Source: Symsagittifera roscoffensis (lineage: Eukaryota; Xenacoelomorpha; Acoela; Convolutidae). From it: a DNA stretch of 64,000 bases. How positions within the stretch are numbered: position 1 is the stretch's first letter; each line of letters starts with the position of its first letter. This document shows, in pieces, positions 38,901 through 48,514 of this stretch. The translations under genes were made by a program, and so were the position numbers. Location: positions 14,015,840 to 14,079,839 of the forward strand of contig NC_087070.1 in NCBI RefSeq assembly GCF_963678635.1, in the 5' to 3' direction. The notes beneath the pieces were generated by a model. The model had not been told where the DNA came from. It saw nothing but the letters and a program-made list of their open reading frames with translations, and did not search any database.

Positions 38901-41900
38901 GACAGTTCGACCGAAAAAAAAGCATTCGTTTCTTTTGGCTGTTTGACAGAGAAAAAAAGACATTTCGAATGTTCGAACGAGAAAAAAAATTGACTGTTCG
39001 ACCTAGAAAAAAAACAGATTGACTGTTCGACCGAGAAAGAAAAAAAAAACATTTCGACTGTTCGACCGCGAAAAAAAAACATTTCGACAGTTCGACCGAA
39101 ACAAAAGCATTCGTTTATTTCGACTGTTTGACAGAGCAAAAAAAACATTTCGACTGATCGACCGAGAAAAAAAAACATTTCGACTGTTCGACCGAGAAAA
39201 AACATTCCGACTGTTCGACCGAGAACAAACATTTCGACTGTTCAACCGAGAAAAAAAATTTCCACTGTTCGACCGAGAAAAAAAACAGTTCGACTGTTTG
39301 ACCGAGAAAAAAACATTTCGAATGTTCGACCGCGAAAAAAAAACATTTGGACAGTTCGACCGAAAAAAAAAACATTAGTTTATTTTGACTGTTTGACAGA
39401 GAAAAAAAAATATTTCGACTGATCGACCGGGAAAAAAAATCATTTCAACTGTTCTTCCGAGGAATAAAAAACATTTCGATTGTTCGACCGAGAAAAAAAA
39501 CGTTTCGACCGTTCGACCGAGAAAAAACATTTCGACTGTTTGAAGGAGGAATAAAAAGATCTCGACTGTTCGACCGAGGAAAAAAACTGTCGACTGTTCG
39601 ACCTAGAAAAAACATTTCGACTGTTCGACCGAGAAAAAAACAGTTCGACTGTTCAACCGAGAAATAAAACAATTCGACTGTTCAAACGAGAAAAAAAACA
39701 TTCGTTTATTTCGACTGTTTGACCCAGAAAAAAAACATTTCGACTGTTTGACCGAGAAAAAAAAATTTCGACCGTTCGACCTAGAAAAAACATTTCGACT
39801 GTTCGACCGAGAAAAAAAACATTTCGACGGTTCGACCGCAAAAAAAAACATTTCGACAGTTCGACCAAAAAAAAAACGTTTATTTCGACTGTATGACAGA
39901 GAAAAAAAATTATTTCGACTGATCGACCGAGAAAAAAAATCATTTCGACTGTTCGACTGAGAACAAAATATTTCGACTGTTCAATTGACAAAAAGCATTT
40001 CGACTGTTCGACCGAGAACAAACATTTCGACTGTTCAACCGAGAAAAAAAATTCCACTGTTCGACCGAGAAAAAAACAGTTCGACTGTTCGACCGAGAAA
40101 TAAAACAATTCGACTGTTCGACCGAGAAAAAAAACATTCGTTTATTTTGACTGTTTGGCCCAGAAAAAAAACATTTCGACTGATCGACCGAGAAAAAAAA
40201 CATTTTGACTGTTCGACCGAAAAAAAAATATTTCGACTGTTCGACCGAGAAAAAACATTTCGACTGTTCGACCAAGAGAAAACTATTCTACTGTTCGACC
40301 GCGAAAAACCATTTTATTTCGACTGTTTGACCGAGAAAAAAAATTCCGACTATTCGACCGAGAGAAAACATTTTGACTGTTCGAACAAAGAAAAAAACAT
40401 GTCGACTGTTGGACCGAGTAAAAAATATTCCGACTGTTTGACCGAGGAAAAATACTTCGACTGTTTGACCGAGAAAAAACAGGTCGAATGTTTGACCAAA
40501 AAAAAAACAATTCGACTGCTCGACCGAGAAAAAAATGTTTCGACTGTTCAACCGAGAAAAATATTTCGACTGTTTGACCGAGAAAAAAAAGTTTCGACTG
40601 TTCGACCGACAAAAAAAAACATTTCGACAGTTGGACCGAGGAAAATCATTTTGACTATTCGATCGAGCAAAACACATTTCTACTGTGCGACCGAGAAAAA
40701 AAACGTTTCGACTGTTCGACCGAGAAAAAAAAACATTTCGACTGTTCGACAGAGAAAAAAAACATTTCGACTGTTCAACCAAGAAAAAAAAACATTTCGA
40801 CTGTTTGACCGAGAAAAGAATCTTTTCGACTGTTCGACCTAGAAAAAAAATCATTTCGACTGTTCGACTGAGAAAAATAAAACATTTTGACAGTTCGACC
40901 GAGAAAAAAAATGTTCCACTGTTCGACCGAGAAAAAAACAGTTCGACTGTTCGACCGAGAAAAAACATTTCGACTGTTCGACCGAGAAAAAAACAGTTCG
41001 ACTGTTTGACCGAGAAATAAAAAAGTTTCGACTGTTCGACCGAGAAAAAAATCTTTCGACTGTTAGACCGAGGGAAAACTTTAAGTTCGATAATAGGACT
41101 GTTCGACCGAGAAAAAATAACCTTTTGACTGTTCGAGCGAGAAAAAAATATTCGAGTATTTCGACTGCTTGACCGAAAAAAAAATAATTTCGACTGTTAG
41201 GCCGATAAAAAAAACATTTCGACTGTTCGACCGAGAAAAAACTTTTCGGCTGTTCGACCGAGAACAAACTTTTTGTCTGTTCGAACGAGAAAAAACATTT
41301 CGACTGTTCCACCGAGAAAAAAAAACATTTCGACTGTTCGACCGAGAAAACATATTTCGGCTGTTCGACCAAGAAAAAACTTTTTGACTGTTCGAACATG
41401 AAAAAAAAACATTTCGACTGTTCGACCGAGAAAAAACCTTTCGACTGTTCCACCGAGAAAAAAAACATTTCGACTGTTCGACCGAGAAAACATATTTCGG
41501 CTGTTCGACCGAGAAAAAACAATTCGACTGTACCACCAAGAAAAAAAAAACATTTCGACTGTTCGACCGAGAAAACATATTTCGGCTGTTCGACCGAGAA
41601 AAATCATTTCGACTGTTTGACCGAGAAAAAAATACTTGGACTGATTGATCGAGAAAAAACAGGTCGAATGTATGACCGAAAAAAAAAAAATTCGCCTGTT
41701 CGACCGAGAAAAAACAATTCGACTGCTCGACCGAGAAAAAAATGTTTCGACTGTTCAACCGAGAAGAAAAAACGTTTCGATTGATCGACCGCGAGAAAAA
41801 CGTTTCGATTGTTCGACCGAGAAAAAAAAACATTTCGACTGTTCAACCGAGAAAAATATTTCAACTGTTTGACCGAGAAAAAAAACATTTCAACAGTTCG

Positions 41901-43859
41901 ACCGAGGAAAAAACATTTCTACTGTGCGACCGAGAAAACAAACATTTCGACTGTTCGACCGAGAAAAAAAAAACATTTCGACTGTTCGACAGAGAAAAAA
42001 AAACATTTCGACTGTTCGACCAAAAAAAAACATTTCGACTGTTTGACCGAGAAAAGAATCGTTTCGACTGTTCGACCTAGAAAAAAAATCATTTCGATTG
42101 TTCGACTGAGAAAAATAAAACTTTTCGACAGTTCAACCGAGAAAAAAATTTTCCACTGTTCGACCGAGAAAAAAACAGTTCGACTGTTCGACCGAGAAAA
42201 AACATTTCGACTGTTCGACCGAGAAAAAAACAGTTCGACTGTTTGACCAGGAAATAATCAAATTTCGACTGTTCGACCGAGAAAAAAATCTTTCGACTGT
42301 TAGACCGAGGGAAAACTTTAAGTTCGACTATAGGACTGTTCGACCGAGAAAAAATAACCTTTTAACTGTTCGAGCGAGAAAAAAAACATTCGAGTATTTC
42401 GACTGCTTGACCGAAAAAAAATTATTTCGACTGTTAGACCGAGAAAAAAAAATATTTCGACTGTTCGACCGAGAAAAAACTTTTCGGCTGTTCGACCGAG
42501 AAAAAACTTTTTGTCTGTTCGACCGAGAAAAAACATTTCGACTGTTCCACCGAGAAAAAAAAACATTTCGACTGTTCGACCGAGAAAACAGATTTCGGCT
42601 GTTCGACCGAGAAAAAACATTTCGACTGTTCGACCGTGAAAAAAAAACATTTCGACTGTTCGACCGAGAAAAAACTTTTCGACTGCTCGACCGAGAAACA
42701 ATTTTTTGGCTGTTCGACCGAGAAAAAACATTTCGACTGTTCGATCGAAAAAAAAATTCGACTGTTCGACCGAGAAAAAAAACATTCGGCTATTTCGACT
42801 GTTTGACCGAGAAAAAAAAACATTTCGACTGTTCAAACGAGAAAAGAAACATTCCACTATTTCGACTGTTTGACCGAGAAAAAAAAACATTACGACTGTT
42901 CGGCCGAGAAAAAAAATATTTCGACTGTTCGACCGAGAAAAACATTTTGGCTGTTCGACCGAGAAAAAAACGTTTCGACTGTTCGACCGAGAAAAAAACA
43001 TTTCGACTGTTCGACCGAGAAAACAAAACATTCGTTTAATTCGACTGTAAGACCGAGAAAAAAATTTCGACTGATCGATCGAGAAAAAAAAACATTTCGA
43101 CTGTTCGACCGAGAAAAAAAAATTTCGACTGTTCGACCGAGAAAAAACATTTCGACTGTTTAACCGAGAAAAAAAATTTCCACTGTTCGACCGGGAAAAA
43201 AACAGTGACTGTTCGGCCGAGAAAAAAAACACTTCGACTGTTCAACCGAGAAAAAAAAATTTCCACTGTTCGACCGAGAAAAAAACACTTCGACTGTTCG
43301 ACCGGGAAAAAAAATTTTTTGACTGTTCGACCGAGAAAAAATCATTCGTTTATTTTGACTGTTTGACCGAGAAAAAAAACATTCTGACTGATCGACCGAG
43401 AAAAAAGAACATTTCGCTTGTTCGACCACGATTAAAAAAAAACATTTCGACTGATCGCCCGAAAAAAACATTTCGAATGTTCGACTAAGAGAAAACTAAA
43501 CGACTGTTTGACCGGGAAAAAACATTTTGAATGCTCGACCGAGGAAAAAAAAGTTCCGACTGTTCAGACGAGAAAAAAAGATTTCGACTTTTCGACCGAG
43601 AAAAAAAACCAATTCGACTGTTCCACCGAATAAAAAATTATGACTGTTCGACCGGAAAAAAAACATTTCGACTGTTTGACCGAGAAAAAAAAACATTTCG
43701 ACTGTTGAGCCGAGAAAAAACAGATTTCGACTGTTCGACCGAGAAAAAACATTTCGACTGTTCAACCGAGAAAAAAAAATTTCCACTGTTCGACCGGGAA
43801 AAAACAGTTGACTGTTCGGCCGAGAAAAAAAACACTTCGGTTGTTCAATCGAGAAAAAA

Positions 43860-44600
43860 AATTTCCACTGTTCGACCGAGAAAAAAACGGTTCGACTGTT
43901 AGACCGAGAAAAAAAAACATTTCGACCGTTCGACCGAGGAAAAACTTTTCGGCTGTTCGACCGAGAAAAAACTTTTTGTCTATTCGACCGAGAAAACACA
44001 TTTCGACTGTTCGACCCAAAAAAAAAACATTTTGACTGTTCGACCGAGAAAAATATTCCGACTGTTTGAACGAGAAAAAAAGATTTCGACTGTTCGACCG
44101 AGAAAAAAAAACAATTCGACTGTTCCACCGAATAAAAAATTATAGCTGTTCGACCGGAAAAAAAAACATTTCGACTGTTGAGCCAAGAAAAAAACAGATT
44201 TTGACTGTTCGACCGAGAAAAGAAAATTTCCACTGTTCGACCGAGAAAAAAACGGTTCGACTGTTAGACCGAGAAAAAAAAACATTTCGACCGTTCGACC
44301 GAGGAAAAACTTTTCGGCTGTTCGACCGAGAAAAAACTTTTTGTCTATTCGACCGAGAAAACACATTTCGACTGTTCGACCCAAAAAAAAAACATTTTGA
44401 CTGTTCGACCGAGAAAAATATTCCGACTGTTTGAACGAGAAAAAAAGATTTCGACTGTTCGACCGAGAAAAAAAAACAATTCGACTGTTCCACCGAATAA
44501 AAAATTATAGCTGTTCGACCGGAAAAAAAAACATTTCGACTGTTGAGCCAAGAAAAAAACAGATTTTGACTGTTCGACCGAGAAAAGAAAATTTCCACTG
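43860..44600 (+). repeat. 365-bp tandem duplication in array 2
   Basis: The block with CGACCGAGGAAAAACTTTTC, GACCCAAAAAAAAAACATTT, TGTTTGAACGAGAAAAAAAG and CACCGAATAAAAAATTATAG recurs with a 365-bp offset (for example TGTTTGAACGAG near 44,063 and 44,428). About 13 units are duplicated. Confidence 0.8.
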
Positions 44601-46309
44601 TTCGATCGGAAAAAAACAGTTAACTGTTCGGCTGAGAAAAAAAACACTTCGGTTGTTCAATCGAGAAAAAAAAATTTCCACTGTTCGACCGAGAAAAAAA
44701 CGGTTCGACTGTTAGACCGAGAAAAAACTTTTCGGCTGTTCGACCGAGAAAAAACTTTTTGTCTATTCGACCGAGAAAACACATTTTGACTGTTCGACCC
44801 AAAAAAAAAAACATTTTGACTGTTCGACCGAGAAAAATATTTCGATTGTGTGACCGAGAAAAAAAATTTCGACTGTTCGAACGAGAAAAAAAAACATTTC
44901 GACTATTCGACCGAGAAAAAATCATTCGTTTATTTCGACTGATCGACCGAGAAAAATATTTCGATTGTGTGACCGAGAAAAAAAGTTTCGACTGCTCGAA
45001 CGAGAAAAAAAACTTTTTGACTGTTCGACCGAGAAAAAACAATTCGACTGTTCGACCGAGAAAAAAATATTTCCACTGATCGACCGTGAAAAAAGAACAT
45101 TTCGACTGTTTGACCAAGATAAAAAAAACATTTCGACTGTTCGACCGAGAAAAAATCATTCGTTTATTTTGACTGTTTTACCGAGAAAAAAAACAACATT
45201 TCGACTGATCGACCGAGAAAAAACATTTCGAATGTTCGACCAAAAGAAAACTAAACGACTGTTTGACCGGGAAAAAATATTTCGACTGTTCGACTGAATA
45301 AAAAATTATGATTGTTCGACCGAAAAAAAAAACATTTCGACTGTTCGACCGAGAAAAAAAAACATTTCGACTCTTGAGCCGAGAAAAAAAAAGATTTCGA
45401 CCGTCGACCGAGAAAAAAACATTCGTTTATTTCGACTGTTTGACCGAGAAAAAAAAACATTTCGACTGATCGACCGAGAAAGAAAAACATTTCGACTGTT
45501 CGAACGAGAAAAAAAAATTCCGACTGTTCGACCGAGAAAAAAACGTTTTGACTGTTCGACCGAGAAAAAATTTTTCGACGGTTCGAACTAAAAAAAGAGA
45601 ATTCGACTGTTCGACCGAGAAAAATCATTTCGACTGTTCAACCGCGGAAAAAATTTTCCACTGTTCGACCGAGAAAAAAACAGTTCGACTGTTCGACCGA
45701 GAAATAAAACATTTCGACTATTCGACCGAGAAAAAAACGGTTCGACAGTTCGACCAAGATAAAAAAAATTATTTCGACTGTTCGACCGAGAAAAAATCAT
45801 TCGTTTATTTTGACTGTTTTACCGAGAAAAAAAACATTTCGACTGATCGACCGAGAAAAAACATTTCGAATGTTCGACCAAGAGAAAACTAAACGACTGT
45901 TTGACCGGGAAAAATTATTTCGACTGTTCGACCGAATAAAAAATTATGACTTTTCGACCGAAAAAAAAACATTTCGACTGTTCGACCGAGAAAAAAAAAC
46001 ATTTCGACTGTTGAGCCGAGAAAAAAACAGATTTCGACTGTTCGACCGAGAAAAAAAATTTTCGACTGTTTGACCGAGAAAAAAGATTTCGACTGTTCAA
46101 TCGAGAAAAAAAAAGATTTCGACTGTTCGACTGAGAAAAAATTTCGACTGTTGGTCCGAAAAAAAGATATTTCGCTGTTCGACCGAGAAAAAAAACATAT
46201 CGACTGTTCGACCGAAAAAAAAAACGTTTCGACTGTTCAACCGAGAAAAAAAACATTTCGACTGTTCAACCGAGAGAAAAATTTTCCACTGTTCGACCGA
46301 GAAAAAAAA

Positions 46310-46935
46310 ACATTTCGACTCTTGAGCCGAGAAAAAAAAAGATTTCGACTGTTCGACCAAAAAAAAACATTCGTTTATTTCGACTGTTTGACCGAGAAAA
46401 GAAAACATTTCGACTGATTGACCGAGAAAGAAAAACATTTCGACTGTTCGAACGAGAAAAAAAATCCGACTGTTCGACCGAGAAAAAAACGTTTCGACCA
46501 TTCGACCGAGAAATAAAACTTTTCGACTGTTCGACCGAGAAAAAAAACATTTCGACTGTTCGACCGAGTAAAAAATTGTGACTGTTCGACCGAAAAAAAA
46601 AACATTTCGACTCTTGAGCCGAGAAAAAAAAAGATTTCGACTGTTCGACCAAAAAAAAACATTCGTTTATTTCGACTGTTTGACCGAGAAAAGAAAACAT
46701 TTCGACTGATTGACCGAGAAAGAAAAACATTTCGACTGTTCGAACGAGAAAAAAAATCCGACTGTTCGACCGAGAAAAAAACGTTTCGACCATTCGACCG
46801 AGAAATAAAACTTTTCGACTGTTCGACCGAGAAAAAAAACATTTCGACTGTTCGACCGAGTAAAAAATTGTGACTGTTCGACCGAAAAAAAAAACATTTC
46901 GACTCTTGAGCCGAGAAAAAAAAAGATTTCGATCG
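46310..46935 (+). repeat. 298-bp tandem duplication in array 2
   Basis: CTCTTGAGCCGAGAAAAA and the following units (CATTCGTTTATTTCGACTG at 46,368 and 46,666) repeat with a 298-bp offset. The two copies look essentially identical. Confidence 0.82.
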
Positions 46936-47195
46936 TTCGACCGAGAAAAAAACATTCGTTTATTTCGACTGATCGACCGAGAAAGAAAAACATTTCGACT
47001 GTTTGAACGAGAAAAAACAATTCAGACTGTTCGACCGAGAAAAAAAACGTTTTGACTGTTCGACCGAGAAAAAACTTTTCGACTGTTCGAACTAAAAAAA
47101 AGAATTCGACTGTTCGACCGAGGAAAAACTTTGAGTTCGACTATACGGCCTTCTCGACTATGGATATTTGGTCGAACTCTGAAATGGGTTCGACC

Positions 47196-47236
47196 CGCCT
47201 CGGTCGAAATATAAATCGCAATATCCGACCCGGGTA
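47196..47236 (-). repeat. Right terminal inverted repeat
   Basis: Read on the minus strand it begins TACCCGGGTCGGATATTGCG and contains ATTTCGACCGAGGCG. The inner part therefore includes TTCGACCGAG, the same ten bases found in the core of every canonical satellite unit. The sequence outside (GTATGATAGAAA) is unrelated to the left flank. Confidence 0.65.
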
Positions 47237-47552
47237 GTATGATAGAAAAGCGTGATCTTTATTTTAACTGCATACGAGCCCGAACCCTTTTGGATTCTTG
47301 ATTTAAAAAGAAGAAAAATCTGCATCATTGACTAAGCTACAGTTTGTAAGTTTAATTTAATCAGCAATGTCAACGTTTCAATTAAGTCGCAAATATTTTT
47401 CTGGTAAACTTCATTATTTGGTGTAATTTTTGATATACAGTGCTGATTTTAATTATCCGGACAAGATGAACAAAACTTGAATTTTCAAACGCGTGTTTCT
47501 CAAATTGAGTTAAAATTAGACAAAAAGTGAAGAGAACAAAAGTTGCTTAGAA

Positions 47553-47587
47553 TTTCGAATCATGAGTCAAACAGCTCAGCCCGGGTA
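47553..47587. repeat. Element-end-like motif (TCGAATCATGAGTC...CCCGGGTA)
   Basis: This 35-bp stretch ends CCCGGGTA like the right terminus of the giant element and agrees with it at about 20 of 35 ungapped positions. Its first half (TCGAATCATGAGTCAAA, 17 bases from 47,555) is identical to 245-261 and 10,875-10,891 in the flank modules. It looks like another decayed end of the same family, 350 bp outside the main element. Confidence 0.4.
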
Positions 47588-47641
47588 CTTCTTTTTGCTC
47601 ACTTTGTTGTTTGCATACATTATTGATTTTGTAAATTTCAG

Positions 47642-47802
47642 GTTCCAGTGACCATCACAGGCACATGTGTGTTAATGAGACATGTCAATCATCTGCAAAC
47701 ATGGACTCATTCCGATTCCCCCGCAGTTCCTGCTGGCTGATTCCGTTTGATCTTCCTCAAGTTTGCAAGAAGGAGTCCATTGGAACTATTTGTAGTAGTT
47801 GA
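47642..47802 (+). CDS. Candidate 3'-terminal exon of an unidentified upstream gene
   Basis: A plausible splice acceptor (TTTTGTAAATTTCAG) ends at 47,641. It is followed by an open frame from 47,644 to a TGA at 47,800-47,802, 52 codons, with five cysteines and motifs such as CVNETC, SSCWLIPFD and VCKKESIGTIC. Base composition is less AT-rich than the surroundings. I recognise no domain. If real it would be the last exon of a gene whose earlier exons lie left of the 35-kb element, which would then sit in its intron. A 52-codon frame can easily arise by chance and no upstream exon is visible, so this is tentative. Confidence 0.2.
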
Positions 47803-48286
47803 TTAGGCTACCTGCAGGGCTAACCATGTTAAGCCTTAATTCGTACATACGGTACTGTTATGTTCCAAATTCAGAAAAAGCATTCAATCAGATTTTGTGC
47901 TGCCAATTTTTTTGTGTTGTTAATACTATTGATAAATAGCCATATAGAGGCCCCAACAGAGGAGCGTTTTCCTTTTTCTAAACTACCATCGGCCTAAATT
48001 GACCTCTTAAAATGTTTCACTTTATCTAGCCTACATATTTAAGCGCCCGGGAATTGAGCTTCCATATTTCATCATCACTACCAGCCGCAATTCAATGATC
48101 GTTTCCAATTGATTATATATTTTGCAGTCTGTTCAATTGTTTCATAAGTTTGCACCGCTTGAATCCAAATTACCATTTCATACCGTGAATTCTCGTTGAG
48201 CCAGCAGTACGCATATATTTCTACTGGTAACTTTTGTTAAAATCATCAGCTCTTCGTTTTTGTAAAGTTGACTTTATTCGTGCAGT

Positions 48287-48514
48287 ATGTGTGTGAGAGC
48301 TTCTCACAAACTACTTCTCTCTCTCTCTTCTCTTACTACACTAGTTTTGATTAATGCTCAGAAGACCAACACCACTGATGAGGAGCAGCTGATTAACAGA
48401 GTGGAGATGTTGGTTCAGCCAGGCAGCATAGGCCTCATGTTCGGCTTGTTCGTAGACCGAATGCAGGTCGTGTCCCAAACAGATGCCACCATTTCGTTCG
48501 ACGGCACTGAAATT
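48287..48514 (+). other. Ion channel exon 1 (signal peptide and N-terminus)
   Basis: 76 codons ending GGCACTGAAATT before the donor GTGAGT at 48,515. The first ATG of the frame is followed by a basic n-region (MCVRASHK) and a hydrophobic core, typical of a secretion signal, which supports this start. The acceptor-like GTGCAG one base before the ATG leaves open an upstream non-coding exon or leader trans-splicing. Confidence 0.8.

Larger units (their letters stand above)
11890..47131 (+). repeat. Satellite array 2, ~28-bp unit
   Basis: About 35 kb, on the order of 1,250 units, of the same TTTCGACTGTTCGACCGAG-A(5-9)-CA repeat as array 1, all in one orientation except 19,293-19,576. The leftmost ~800 bp is the most irregular (odd spacings such as TTCGACTCGACCGAG near 12,323). 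Distinct subfamilies occupy successive zones, for example units with GGAATAAACAGATCTCGACT (17-30 kb), GAAGGAGGAATAAAAAGATC (31-39 kb) and GTTGAGCCGAGAAAAA (43-47 kb). The canonical 27-bp unit is stop-free in all six frames, so the long lysine/arginine- or phenylalanine/serine-rich open frames here are not taken as genes. Confidence 0.97.
11804..47236. mobile_element. Putative giant non-autonomous TIR element filled with ~28-bp satellite
   Basis: The two ends carry imperfect inverted repeats of about 42 bp (11 of 11 terminal bases identical, about 32 of 42 overall with one gap). TA at both extremities could be a TA target-site duplication of Tc1/mariner type. Between the ends there is only ~85 bp of non-satellite sequence on the left, ~105 bp on the right, and ~35 kb of tandem units. 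No transposase frame is present, so the element would be non-autonomous. Known precedents are MITEs with internal tandem repeats that seed satellites; a copy expanded to 35 kb would be extreme. Alternatively, two independent element ends could flank an unrelated satellite. The superfamily is not determined. Confidence 0.55.
47237..48286. other. Upstream region of the ion-channel gene
   Basis: About 1 kb of ordinary AT-rich DNA between the right end of the giant element and the first coding exon. It holds a further element-like end (47,553-47,587) and a weak candidate exon (47,642-47,802), both listed separately. TTTATTCGTGCAG lies just before the ATG at 48,287 and could be a splice acceptor for a 5' UTR exon or a trans-spliced leader; sequence alone cannot tell. 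I see no convincing core promoter. Confidence 0.6.

Noticed and set aside
11890-47131. CRISPR array or bacterial repeat
   Set aside because: Units are directly contiguous without unique spacers, and the window has a spliced animal receptor gene.
11890-47131. Telomeric or rDNA-spacer repeat
   Set aside because: The unit does not resemble any telomere repeat (TTAGGG, TTAGG and relatives), and no rRNA sequence is adjacent.
48036-48042. TATTTAA as a TATA box of the channel gene
   Set aside because: A single AT-rich heptamer in AT-rich DNA 245 bp before the ATG, with no initiator or transcript evidence.
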